Shown here: positions 1 through 8,600 of the stretch, piece after piece | How positions within the stretch are numbered: position 1 is the stretch's first letter | Layout: every line of letters begins with the position of its first letter | Assembly: GCA_016788705.1 (NCBI GenBank) | Contig: JAEUSQ010000025.1 | Coordinates: 1 to 64,000 of the forward strand | DNA length: 64,000 bases | Reading direction: 5' to 3' | From: Bacteroidetes Order II. bacterium | Lineage (GTDB): Bacteria > Bacteroidota > Rhodothermia > Rhodothermales > UBA2364 | Program-made: the position numbers and the translations under genes | Notes under the pieces: generated by a model | The model's input: only the letters and a program-made list of their open reading frames with translations | Databases searched by the model: none | Told to the model about the DNA's origin: nothing

Positions 1-162
1 GTTGTACAGCACCTGTTCGCTCACACCGAGCAGTTCGGCCACTTCTTTTACGCTCTTGCCGTTTTGAAGCATCCGCACTGCTTCTTCTTTGAACGCCCTG
101 TCATACTTGCGCCGCAACCGGTTCGCACTTGCAGGACTTAATGCTTGTTCTTGTTTCTTCAT
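1..162 (-). CDS. IS3-family transposase OrfA (partial, runs off the window)
   Basis: This encodes the N-terminal 54 residues of a small helix-turn-helix transposase subunit, which in IS3 elements binds the terminal repeats and is fused to OrfB by frameshifting. The visible part has the charged stretch RRKYDRAFKEEAVRML followed by the helix-turn-helix KEVAELLGVSEQVLYN, characteristic of OrfA (HTH_8/Tnp_1). It starts at ATG 162, the equivalent position to the start at 47650 in the second copy. There is no premature stop in the visible part, so unlike the right-hand copy it could be intact. Confidence 0.8.
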   Translation of the reverse strand, partial: MKKQEQALSPASANRLRRKYDRAFKEEAVRMLQNGKSVKEVAELLGVSEQVLYN

Positions 163-210
163 GACACAATATTAAGTTAGATTTGTGTCCGCCTAAATCA
201 GACCACCTCA
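1..210 (-). mobile_element. IS3-family insertion sequence, end fragment
   Basis: This is one end of an insertion sequence that runs off the left edge. Read on the minus strand it opens with TGAGGTGGTCTGATTTAG, a spacer and an orfA start. The same arrangement recurs on the plus strand at 47602, with near-identical sequence through the first 50 codons, so both copies belong to one element. The end at 210 is inferred from where similarity between the copies stops. The element lies inside a GLPGLI-family gene. Confidence 0.8.
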
Positions 211-703
211 CATCTATGAAGGTGTTGGTAGAAATAAAAGTTGTCGTATCAGGTATAATGGCTTTAATGCATAAATGCCCCGCAATAATTTTTGTTTCTG
301 TTCCAATCTCCCATGCTAAAGATGACATTTTATCTTCAATAATAAAATAGCGCCCGTAAAGACTTGTTTTCCGAATATACTGTTGCTGGGCAAGGTTTTT
401 GTAAAAGAGTTCTTCAGAAAAATTTCGCTGATAATATCCTCCACGAGACATCGCTACCATAGCTCTTTGGGATTCTCTTTTATTATTAGACGCTACATCG
501 TAGGAATAAAATGATTGATCTGTGTTAAAATACAAGATAAAAGCCGCATTTTCTGACTCAGGAGCAAAAACTTCATTGTTTTTACTTATGGATGAACCTG
601 AAAATATATTAGGATATTTACTATAATAAATTGTCCCTTGGGATGTAGTTTGTGCTTGTACAGCAAATGAAAAAAATAGCAGGAGTGGAAGGAGATTTTT
701 CAT
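101..703 (-). pseudogene. GLPGLI family protein, truncated by IS insertion
   Basis: Signal peptide (MKNLLPLLLFFSFAVQAQ) followed by the N-terminal two-thirds of a GLPGLI-type exported protein. Motifs shared with the intact homologue at 18248 include GTIYYSKYP near the start, LYGRYFIIEDK and the WEIGTETKIIAGHLCIKA block. Native sequence ends near residue 164, where the IS3 end lies at 210; the last 36 codons read through the element in the wrong frame. The missing part would include the GLPG-type loop that names the family. It is the last gene of the operon containing the DsbA-like protein (35-bp gap) and the two cysteine-rich peptides. The function of GLPGLI proteins is unknown; they usually accompany outer-membrane barrels. 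Confidence 0.75.
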
Positions 704-738
704 GGTCGTATAGGTTTTAAAATGACGAAACGAGATGG

Positions 739-1383
739 TTAGTTTTTTATATCAATTGCTTCTTTTATTTGCTCGAATGAAAGGCTACCCGAATACAACT
801 TATCCTTGATAACAATGGTAGGTACACCATGGATCCCAAACTCTTTCGCCACGCTTCGATGTGCTTCGATACGCAACTTGTAGGTCGTATCTTGCTGACA
901 CGTTACAAAAGAGTTTAGCTGTTTAACCCCTATGCCCTCTGCAATGGTCTTCCAATCGGTTTTAGGTTGAGAAAAGGTTTCCTTCTTGAAAACAGTATCA
1001 TGATATTGATCAAAAAAACCTAATTCTTTAGCACATTCTGCTCCATTTGCCGCCATGTAGGCATTCGGATGGATTTTATCAAGCGGAAGATGATACCGAT
1101 GAATCGAAACTTTATCAGGATATGCTGCAACAACCTTTTTTAGAACCTTCTCTTGTTCACGACAAAAGGGGCATTCATAATCCATAAATTCGATAATCTT
1201 AATTTTATTTTCAGGATCAGGATGCATACCCAGTTTCTGCGCAATCCCTTTCACTAAAATAGGTTTCACAGGCGCTTTGGGTACTTCATTTTGAGCAAAA
1301 AACTCTCTACGGACGACCAATGCAGTGATAATAATGGCACATATAATTAACACAATATCCGTCAAGTAATTACTTTTCTTCAT
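739..1383 (-). CDS. membrane-anchored DsbA-like thiol-disulfide oxidoreductase
   Basis: A 214-residue thioredoxin-fold protein. Residues 8-26 form an N-terminal membrane anchor or uncleaved signal. The catalytic CPFC motif is at 71-74 in the context FMDYECPFC, followed by an inserted helical domain and the cis-proline loop GVPT at 186-189. This is the DsbA/BdbD/DSBA-like layout; the family makes or shuffles disulfides in exported proteins. Two extra cysteines (about 117 and 162) lie in the helical domain. It sits directly downstream, on the same strand, of two genes for secreted peptides with eight conserved cysteines each. I infer that these are its substrates. Family assignment is firm, substrate assignment is inference. 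Confidence 0.88.
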   Translation of the reverse strand: MKKSNYLTDIVLIICAIIITALVVRREFFAQNEVPKAPVKPILVKGIAQKLGMHPDPENKIKIIEFMDYECPFCREQEKVLKKVVAAYPDKVSIHRYHLPLDKIHPNAYMAANGAECAKELGFFDQYHDTVFKKETFSQPKTDWKTIAEGIGVKQLNSFVTCQQDTTYKLRIEAHRSVAKEFGIHGVPTIVIKDKLYSGSLSFEQIKEAIDIKN

Positions 1384-1451
1384 GGGATCCTTCTATATGT
1401 TTGGCAATTCTTCAAATTGTTGATTGGTTTAAATGGCTAAAGCGTGTTCAA

Positions 1452-1685
1452 TCAACAACATGCTTTAGATGTTTTCCCTGCTTCTTCTGTACATACCACA
1501 CACTTTTCAGTCGTACTGCATTTACCCTGCTTCGTCTCGCATGAAACAGTAACGCCATTGCTACAAATTCTGCTAAGAGAGCATTCTGCTGTTTCCGTGA
1601 CCTTAAGAACAGGCTGACAAGAAAGAAAAATCGCACCGAGTAAAATTAATGAAATAGACAATCCTCGAATAATTTTTGTTCTCAT
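1452..1685 (-). CDS. small secreted 8-cysteine peptide (copy A)
   Basis: A 77-residue protein with an N-terminal signal sequence (MRTKIIRGLSISLILLGAIF) and a mature part with cysteine spacing C-x5-C-x7-C-x6-C-x5-C-x2-C-x10-CC. A longer frame begins at 1700, but GGAGGT lies 7 bases before ATG 1685 and this start aligns exactly with the paralogue at 1847-2080, so 1685 is preferred. I do not recognise a named family. In size and layout it recalls the short exported NVEALA-type peptides of Bacteroidota, but the NVEALA motif is absent. A cysteine follows the signal (FLSC), so lipidation cannot be excluded, although the paralogue has phenylalanine there. Likely cotranscribed with the DsbA-like gene 68 bp downstream. 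Confidence 0.72.
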   Translation of the reverse strand: MRTKIIRGLSISLILLGAIFLSCQPVLKVTETAECSLSRICSNGVTVSCETKQGKCSTTEKCVVCTEEAGKTSKACC

Positions 1686-1846
1686 TGGTTTACCTCCCAT
1701 TTAAACGATGAACGTGAGTTCAAGATATGCGATTGCATTCGCCACCATCGACAAGTCTAAACTCACGTTCAATCAAGGTACATAAATCACGCAATCTCGT
1801 TTTGGATCATTGTCAAAGACAAAAAATCATACCCTACAACAATCTT

Positions 1847-2080
1847 TTACTCACAACAAGCTCTTACTTCTGGCCCTGAATCTTTGCAAACCAGACAGTC
1901 TCCAAATGATCTACATTCGCCACCGTTTGCAGCTTTGCATGAAATCGTAATTCCATCACCACAAGATTTGCTGATGGTACACTCTGCTGCTACTGATGAG
2001 ATTGCAGGTTGAAAAGAAAGAAAAGAGGCACCGAATAGGATTACAAAAAGTGATAACCCCCGAATAAATTTTGTTTTCAT
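1847..2080 (-). CDS. small secreted 8-cysteine peptide (copy B)
   Basis: A 77-residue paralogue of the peptide at 1452-1685: signal sequence MKTKFIRGLSLFVILFGASF, then C-x5-C-x7-C-x7-C-x5-C-x2-C-x9-CC. All eight cysteines and the SCGDGITISC neighbourhood (SNGVTVSC in copy A) are conserved although the rest diverges, which suggests purifying selection on a disulfide-bonded fold. GAGGT stands 8 bases before the ATG. This start region is duplicated by a 25-bp tandem repeat at 2074-2123. It is the first gene of the minus-strand run peptide B, peptide A, DsbA-like, GLPGLI. An antimicrobial, signalling or surface-structural role is possible but nothing in the sequence decides. Confidence 0.72.
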   Translation of the reverse strand: MKTKFIRGLSLFVILFGASFLSFQPAISSVAAECTISKSCGDGITISCKAANGGECRSFGDCLVCKDSGPEVRACCE

Positions 2081-2123
2081 AAGGTTTTACCTCACTTATT
2101 TTCATAAGGTTTTACCTCACTTA
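2074..2123. repeat. perfect 25-bp tandem duplication of a ribosome-binding/start region
   Basis: Two identical 25-bp units (2074-2098 and 2099-2123) lie head to tail. On the minus strand each contains GAGGT and an ATG. The inner unit drives peptide B; the outer one places a second complete start signal 25 bases upstream, out of frame with the peptide. Confidence 0.9.
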
Positions 2124-2127
2124 CATT

Positions 2128-2278
2128 GTAACTACTTAGCACCCTCCTAAATTGGGTGTTTTTCGAACAAAGCAACCCCTGAGAAATCGATTGTGGTGCG
2201 TCAAATCTCTCAAATTGTAGCAAAAAAGATTTTGACGAACGTGACAGCATTAAAATCGAGGGGGTGCTAAATAGTTAC
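2128..2278. mobile_element. MITE of IS66 type
   Basis: A 151-bp element without a coding frame. Its ends are inverted repeats: GTAACTACTTAGCACCC on the left and, on the opposite strand, GTAACTATTTAGCACCC on the right (16 of 17 identical). It is bracketed by perfect 8-bp direct repeats CTTACATT (2120-2127 and 2279-2286). GTAA termini with 8-bp target duplications are the signature of the IS66 family, so this is most simply a non-autonomous IS66 derivative. A short internal hairpin (CACCC/GGGTG) lies near the left end. It sits just upstream of the peptide B gene and may affect its promoter. Confidence 0.85.
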
Positions 2279-2286
2279 CTTACATT

Positions 2287-2442
2287 TAAGGTCAATAGAT
2301 TTAAGGAAAATTATGAGTACTTTGTTTAGTTGCAAATTTATGTAAAAGTACAAAACTATGTTATTTATACACATATATAAAAAATTAATAATTTGTTAAG
2401 ATTATCTTAACCATTGCGGAGTTGCTGTCAGATGCAAGAAAG
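2287..2442. other. AT-rich spacer with no recognised feature
   Basis: The stretch between the MITE target duplication and the IS5 relic is AT-rich, with no coding frame, hairpin terminator or repeat that I could identify. Confidence 0.5.
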
Positions 2443-2672
2443 TCATGTAGTTTTCATATTTTTATCGTAGTGAGTGGTAATCCGTCGGTAATGCTTGATA
2501 CGATTAAAGTAATTTTCGACTTTATGCCGATCCTTATAGCGTTCTTTGTCATGTTCACGGAGGTGTTTACGATTACAACGGCTCTCGGAATGACTGGCAC
2601 GGCCTCTAAGGTGTGGATGTGGTTTATAGCCGCGAACTCGTTGCTATCGTACCCTTGGTCGGCTATAACGCC
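2443..2672 (-). pseudogene. IS5-family transposase, C-terminal relic with frameshift
   Basis: On the minus strand the segment GVIADQGYDSNEF is the third-aspartate region of an IS5-type DDE transposase. A frame change near 2585-2600 leads into REHDKERYKDRH, VENYFNRIKHYRR and a C-terminus at the stop 2445-2443. Both blocks are hallmarks of IS5-family transposases, including the catalytic glutamate in VEN. The N-terminal half is absent. The apparent plus-strand frame at 2422-2838 is the antisense of this relic. Sequence from 2676 to 2828 looks degenerate and could not be assigned. Confidence 0.75.
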
Positions 2673-2828
2673 TGCATTTCACACAAGATCGCTTAGTGCC
2701 GAATTATTTTCCTTTAAACCCTTTAGTCAGCCCATCCTTTTTCTTATGGGTAGTTTGGGGCAAACAAATTACCTTCAGGAGGGTCGTATGATGAATGGGG
2801 CAAAGTTGGTTGAAGCCCAAAATGCGCT

Positions 2829-4106
2829 TTATTCATGACATTCAGCAATAGACATTTCGATGATGTGTAAAGCGTCACGAATTTGTTCTTCGGTAATCAC
2901 CAAGGGTGGGGCCAGTCGGATTTTATTGCCATGCGTCGGTTTGGCTAAAAGCCCATGCTTTTTAAATGCAAGACAGAGGCGCCAGGCGAGATCTGAGCTT
3001 TCTTCACAATTCACCACAATAGCGTTTAATAGCCCTTTGCCACGAACAGATCGGATCAATGGGTGACGAGTGGCTATTTCCAGAAGACCCTCACGGAAAA
3101 CCTCGCCGAGATGTGCTGCTTTTTCCGCCAAGCCTTCGTCAGCCACCACCTGTAAAGCCGCCATACCAACCGCACAAGCAAGCGGATTCCCACCAAAGGT
3201 GGAACCATGCTCTCCCGGACGAATGGTAAGCATGATTTCGTCGCGGGCCAGAACCGCCGAGACAGGCATCACACCGCCAGAAAGGGCTTTGCCTAAAATA
3301 AGAATATCGGGTTTAATTTCGGGCTGATTTTCGCAACTTTTGGCACAGGTGCAATTTCCACAAGTCGCCAAGAGCTTTCCAGTACGTGCAATTCCTGTTT
3401 GAACCTCGTCTGCAATGAATAAAACACCGTGTGCATGACAAATTTCGGAAGCTTTCCTAAGATATCCCTCGTCTGGAACCACGACACCCGCTTCGCCTTG
3501 CATGGGTTCTACGATAAATCCGGCAATGTGTGGTTCATCGCGTAATAGGTTCTCTAATGCCGCCAAGTCGTTGTAGGGAACGTGTGCAATGCCTTCCATA
3601 TGTGGCCCAAAACCCGTGCGGCTACTCGGATCGGTTGATCCCGAAATGACGGAAAGTGTTCGGCCATGAAAGTTGTCTTCAGCAAACATGATGATGGCTT
3701 CGTTTTCAGGAATACCCTTCACTGTATAAGCCCACTTTCGGCAAAGTTTGAGCGCGGTTTCTACGGCCTCAACACCAGAATTCATCACCAAGGCTTTATC
3801 GTAGTCAAATGTTTTACTTAATAATGCTTCAAATTCCCCTAATAAATTATGGTGAAATGCTCGCGAAGTAAGAGTTAGTGTTTGCGCTTGTTCAATCAAT
3901 GCACCCACAATGCGAGGATGACAATGCCCTTGATTGACCGCAGAATAAGCCGAAAGAAAGTCGTAGTACCGCTTGCCTTCCAGATCCCACAAAAAAACAC
4001 CTTCTCCACGTGCAAGCACAACCGGAAGCGGGTGATAATTGTGCGCACCGTAACGGTCTTCTAATGCGATATAATGACTGGCGGAATGGAAAGCTGTGGT
4101 CTTCAT
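2829..4106 (-). CDS. rocD: ornithine aminotransferase
   Basis: PLP-dependent class III aminotransferase that converts ornithine and 2-oxoglutarate to glutamate semialdehyde and glutamate. Diagnostic segments are [12 protein letters not shown] at the N-terminus, [17 protein letters not shown], the cofactor site [12 protein letters not shown] and [10 protein letters not shown], and the Schiff-base lysine in LGKALSGG. The ATG at 4106 gives about 425 residues and aligns with family N-termini; an in-frame ATG at 4145 would add 13 residues. Odd feature: an insertion with four cysteines ([10 protein letters not shown]) just before the PLP-lysine strand, where typical enzymes have a short cysteine-free linker. 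It is divergent from an Lrp/AsnC regulator, the usual arrangement for amino-acid catabolic genes. Confidence 0.93.
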   Translation of the reverse strand: MKTTAFHSASHYIALEDRYGAHNYHPLPVVLARGEGVFLWDLEGKRYYDFLSAYSAVNQGHCHPRIVGALIEQAQTLTLTSRAFHHNLLGEFEALLSKTFDYDKALVMNSGVEAVETALKLCRKWAYTVKGIPENEAIIMFAEDNFHGRTLSVISGSTDPSSRTGFGPHMEGIAHVPYNDLAALENLLRDEPHIAGFIVEPMQGEAGVVVPDEGYLRKASEICHAHGVLFIADEVQTGIARTGKLLATCGNCTCAKSCENQPEIKPDILILGKALSGGVMPVSAVLARDEIMLTIRPGEHGSTFGGNPLACAVGMAALQVVADEGLAEKAAHLGEVFREGLLEIATRHPLIRSVRGKGLLNAIVVNCEESSDLAWRLCLAFKKHGLLAKPTHGNKIRLAPPLVITEEQIRDALHIIEMSIAECHE

Positions 4107-4180
4107 GAGGGCTGCTTTAAGGGGTTGAAACATTGAAGATACCATAATGTAAAAATAAAATGCAGAAAAAATGGATAATG

Positions 4181-4200
4181 ATTTTAAAATATTTTAAAAT
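4181..4200. promoter_or_regulatory. perfect 20-bp AT palindrome, candidate Lrp/AsnC operator
   Basis: ATTTTAAAAT occurs twice in tandem and the 20-bp whole is self-complementary. It lies in the 150-bp space between rocD and the divergent Lrp/AsnC gene. Lrp-family proteins bind AT-rich imperfect palindromes, so autoregulation and rocD control from here are plausible. A purely AT palindrome also arises easily by chance. Confidence 0.45.
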
Positions 4201-4256
4201 TTAGATTTGAATACGCTTTTTTGAATAAAAAAATGTCAAAAAAATCATATTGAAAA

Positions 4257-4688
4257 ATGGATACGTTTGATGTACAAATCTTGCATTGCTTAGAAACCGA
4301 TGGCCGAATGCCACATTCCTCCATTGCCACTATGCTGGGCATCTCCCATACTATGGTGCATAAACTCATAGAACAAGGTGTACTCGTTGGTATCAAACCC
4401 GTACTGGATGAGAAGAAGTTAGGCTATGATTGGGCCGCCTTCACAGGATTGACATTCGAAAAAGATGCAGACTCCGAGCGAGTGATTGAAGCGCTTAAAA
4501 ATATACCAGAAATAACTGAGTATTTTTATATAAGAGTAAGTTATAATTTATACATTCGTATGGTGACAAAAAGTCATAGCCATATGCGTGAGATTTTGTA
4601 TCATAAAATTGACACCCTTCCCGGTATTGCCAAAACCGATTCTATGGTTGAACTGGGGTGCGCCTTCAAACGTAATATTGGCTTGTAG
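4257..4688 (+). CDS. Lrp/AsnC family transcriptional regulator
   Basis: A 143-residue protein with the AsnC layout: an N-terminal helix-turn-helix beginning DVQILHCLETDGRMPHSSIA and continuing LGISHTMVHKLIEQGVLVG, then the PVLDEKKLGYDW linker and a RAM/ligand-binding domain (residues about 65-140). The recognition helix to wing segment is a few residues shorter than usual: the typical R-x-x-x-L-E-x-x-G-V-I region is condensed to HKLIEQGVLVG. It is divergent from rocD and separated from it by an AT-rich palindrome, so it probably senses an amino acid and controls ornithine degradation. Confidence 0.88.
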   Translation: MDTFDVQILHCLETDGRMPHSSIATMLGISHTMVHKLIEQGVLVGIKPVLDEKKLGYDWAAFTGLTFEKDADSERVIEALKNIPEITEYFYIRVSYNLYIRMVTKSHSHMREILYHKIDTLPGIAKTDSMVELGCAFKRNIGL

Positions 4689-4865
4689 TTGGATTATGAG
4701 GCTTTGGTTGTTATGATGAAGAAAAGAAAAAACCAAGAAGAGAATAAGCAAATGGTCTTTTGTCAAAAGATTAACCGTTTAATAAGTTATATATAATCTG
4801 CCTTTTGGCGGTAAAATATTTGTACTTTCTTTTATCACGATTCTCATCACCAGCTGGAGACGACC

Positions 4866-5510
4866 ATGCGTATCATTTCAAAATTTGTACTGACCTTCTT
4901 TGTATTCATGCTTGTGGGCTGTGGCAGCGAAGCCGAAAAAACGGTTCAAGAAACCACACCTGCCGTACAGGATTTACAATCGGCGGCAAAAGAAGCCCAA
5001 AAAGCACTTGAAGGACTTTCTGCCACACAAAACGGAGACGGCAAAACCCAAAATGTGGATCCTATACCCTTTAAAGACCTCCAATCGGTTCTACCAGCAA
5101 GCGTGGCAGGAGCTGCCCAAAGTGATTTAGAGGGCGAAAAAGTGGGTATGATGGGTTTTAATATCTCGAATGCCGGGGCGCGTTACGAAAATGGCGATAA
5201 ATCTATTTCTATCAAAATTACGGACACGGGCAATATGAAAGGCTTTGCAATGCTTGGTTTTGCTTGGATCAACAATAATTTTGAACGCGAAGATGCTAAT
5301 GGCTACGAACGTACCACCAAAATAAATGGAAACCCTAGCCTCGAAAAATACAACCAAACCAACCAAGACGGCGAGGTATCCTCACTAATCGGTGGACGCT
5401 TTGTGGTTACGGTGGATGGCCGAAAGGTTACCGCAGAAGAATTAAAAGCCGCGCTTGCCTCCGTTAATACCAGCCAATTGGTCGGATGGAAAGACCGGGG
5501 TGTACAATAA
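4866..5510 (+). CDS. lipoprotein with coiled-coil N-terminus (paralogue of 9160-9840)
   Basis: A 214-residue lipoprotein: signal peptide MRIISKFVLTFFVFM with lipobox LVGC (cysteine about 19), a charged alanine-rich helical segment (about 22-60), then a beta-rich domain with ENGDKSISIKITDTG and YERTTKINGNPSLEKY, ending LVGWKDRG. The whole layout, including the conserved Y-E-x2-T-T-x-I-x-G-x-P core and the W-K-D-x-G end, is shared with the lipoprotein at 9160-9840. I recognise no named family. The two paralogues flank a membrane propeller regulator, suggesting a common origin by duplication. A terminator follows at 5536. Confidence 0.8.
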   Translation: MRIISKFVLTFFVFMLVGCGSEAEKTVQETTPAVQDLQSAAKEAQKALEGLSATQNGDGKTQNVDPIPFKDLQSVLPASVAGAAQSDLEGEKVGMMGFNISNAGARYENGDKSISIKITDTGNMKGFAMLGFAWINNNFEREDANGYERTTKINGNPSLEKYNQTNQDGEVSSLIGGRFVVTVDGRKVTAEELKAALASVNTSQLVGWKDRGVQ

Positions 5511-5535
5511 AGGTACACTATAGAGGACTGAAAAT

Positions 5536-5566
5536 CGGCCGGGGTTTTGCTCCGGCTATTTTTTTA
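5536..5566 (+). terminator. intrinsic terminator
   Basis: GCCGG/CCGGC stem with a loop of about nine bases, followed by a run of eight T with one A, downstream of the lipoprotein gene and before the convergent regulator gene. Confidence 0.7.
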
Positions 5567-5612
5567 AGCAATTGATCTTTGAGATTCGGTGAATATTGTT
5601 TTTTAGAATAGG

Positions 5613-8600
5613 CTAAGATGTAGAATTTAGTGTGTTGGCAAAGGATTTTAAGTAAAGAGTAAGGTCTTCTTCAGGCGTCAGTCCGAGTTTCTTCTTGAGC
5701 CGATACCTGCTTTTTTCCACACCTTTAGGAGATATATTAAGAATAGAAGCCATTTCTTTTGTGTTAACATTGATAAGCATGAGTGAACAAATACGAAGGT
5801 CATTGGCAGAAAGGTCGGGGTGTTTCCTTCGGAGTTCTTGTGCAAAAGCGCTATTGGTTTCTTCAAAAAAAGCATTAAACCGTTCCCAAAAGTCTTCGCC
5901 ACGAACCTCTGCGTCTATCAGTTTAATAACGTGTCCATGTAGTGATGGCGAAGCTTCTTGTGCATCCGGGGGCGTTTCTTTAAGTTCTTTTTTTACTTTG
6001 TTCAGGAAATCATTTTTATGTGCCATTTGTAAGCTCATGGATACCAATTGATTGCTTTTTGCTGCGAGGTCGGAGGCCAACTTCTCATTTTTAAGTTGCA
6101 GCAAAGCCCGCTCCGACTCTATCATTTGTTGCCTAAGATGGCGCTCCCGACGGTTTAGCAGTAAACGATAACTTTGCCAGAATGCCCAGACAAATAATAA
6201 AAAAACGAAGATCCGAAATAGAGTGCTTTTCCAAAAAGGAGGTGAAATGTGGATGATAAGAGAGGTTTCGTGTGGACTCCATTTCCCCATGCTATTGGTC
6301 CCTTTTATCCTAAAAGTGTAATTGCCCGGCTCAAGGTTAGTAAAGTTTACAGAATGTCTTGGAATTTCCAGTTGCTGCCATTCTTTATGAAACCCTATCA
6401 GCATATATTCAAACCGATTATTCTGCGGTTCGCTGAGGTCGGAAGTTGCAAAATCTAAGGAGAACGCATTATCAAGATAGGACAAAAAAATAGTCGGTGT
6501 ACTTTCCAGCCGACCCTGATAAATCACGCGCCCATTTGGTCCTTTTCCCGGTAGAATCGAGTCGTTAAATACCCGTAATTCTGTAATTCGGACTTGTGGA
6601 TGAAGTTCGGACTTTGTTACCTCTTCGGGGTTGAGCATCATGAGGCCATTAATTCCTCCAACCATTAATTGACCACTTCGGCTTAAAAGAATGGCGGCTT
6701 GGTTAAATTGGTTGGCTTGTGTATGGTGGTGAAAGTTGAAGTTCTCGATGGTACCAGATTGTGGGCTGAGTCGTGCAAGTCCTGAAAGGGTGCTAATCCA
6801 AAGATACCCTTTCGGGTCTTCTCGGATACCCATCACGCTTTCAGATAACAAGCCCCTTGGTGAATCCCCTTTCCAAAATTGGTTTCCTCCTTTCCATAAA
6901 TTGAGGCCACCGTCTTCGGTTCCGACCCAAATGCGCCCTTTTCGGTCCTCAAACACAGTCCGTACTTCACTTCCGTTTAGGCCACTGGGTTTACTATGAT
7001 CTGATTTGAAAGATTTAAACTCGCCCGAATTCGGCATAAACAAAACCAATCCTTGGTCTCTGGTTCCAATCCAAACACGGTTCTTTGTATCTGTCCGGAC
7101 ATACATGAGGTCATTGGTCGGGAGATTTTGGGCATTGGACGCACCTGCTTTATAATGGGTAAAGCTTTTTGATTTTGGTTCATAGACAATAAGCCCATCT
7201 CCCAGAATAGCGATAAAAATATGCCCGTCCGGACTACCCGATATACTCCAGACATTGCCATCATGGATGGATGCGGGGACATCGGGACTGGTTTGGAAGT
7301 GGGTAACTTTCCCTGTGATAGGATCCAAGACATCCAGACCTCGCCCAAAATAGCCAATCCAGATTTTGCCATCGGGTGCTTCATACAAAGATTTTACGAC
7401 ATTTCCGGACAACGAAGACGGATTGGTGGGTTGGTGCGTAAATGCGCTGAATGTGCGGGTGATAGGATTAAAACGGTTAAGACCTCCACCATCGGTGCCA
7501 ATCCAAATTTCTCCTTTTCGGGTTTCTAATAAGCACAAAACAGATGAATGGCTCAACTCACCTTGTACAAAGCCTGTATGGGCAAAATGGTCGAAGCGCA
7601 CCTTGCGTGCTTTATGGACATTGATGCCGCCATTGTAGGAGCCGATCCAGATATTTTGGTCTTTGGCGACAAAAATATCATATAGGGCATTGGTGTTCAG
7701 GTTGCCGGGACGGGTAACGTTTTTCGTTTGGTTCATAAAACGAGTTGAGCCTGCACGCAGGTAGTATAACCCGCCACCGTCGGTTGCAACCAAAATCGTT
7801 CCATCTTTCGCAAAGTCTATGTCCCGCACTTCGTTGTACGAAATACCAGCGGCTTCCAAAGGAAAACGATCTAAAGCACCCGTCGCCGGACGAAATTTAA
7901 ATAGCCCCTGACGGTCTGTTCCAATCCACAAGGTGCCATCTTTTTGGGCACGAATTACCTTTCGGTAGCCCAATAATTCGATCGTATGGGGGGAACCTAA
8001 TGTTACCGCCGTAAAGCGTTTGGTACCTGCATGAAACCGAGAAAGATAGGATTTATCCGTAACTACCCAAATGTGACCTTGTTCATCTTGGGTAAGGTCA
8101 AACGCATGATCCGTTGTCAATTTTTTATTGGCGCGATTAAAGGCATGCAATTCTTTTTTATCTGGGTCGTATGCAAAAATGCCTTTTCCAATGGTTGTAA
8201 TCCACACCCAGCCTTTTTTGTCTTCAAACAAGCGTGTAATCCATGTATCTGAAAGTGCCGAAAGTTGGGGGTGTTTTCTAGAAGCTGTAAATCTTCCGCT
8301 GTGTAGGTCTAAAATGTTAACCCCACGATTTTGTGTACCTACCCAAATATGTCCATTCCGATCCTCCAAAAGCGTTGTGATAATCCGGCCTTCAAAAGCG
8401 GGATCGGTTTTAGAAGAGGTATTAAAAACCTTAAATCCATAGCCATCATATTTATTTAGACCATTGTGTGTTGCAAACCACATCATGCCAAAACGATCTT
8501 GTAAAACCGAATATACCGTGTTGTGAGACAATCCCTGTTCAATGGTAAGGTGCTCAAAAATATAGGGCGCAGCTTGTGCAACCAATGAGTTCGGTTGTAA

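Noticed and set aside
2422-2838. 138-codon plus-strand frame with hydrophobic segments
   Set aside because: It is antisense to the IS5 transposase relic and has no recognisable protein family; the coding signal is on the minus strand.
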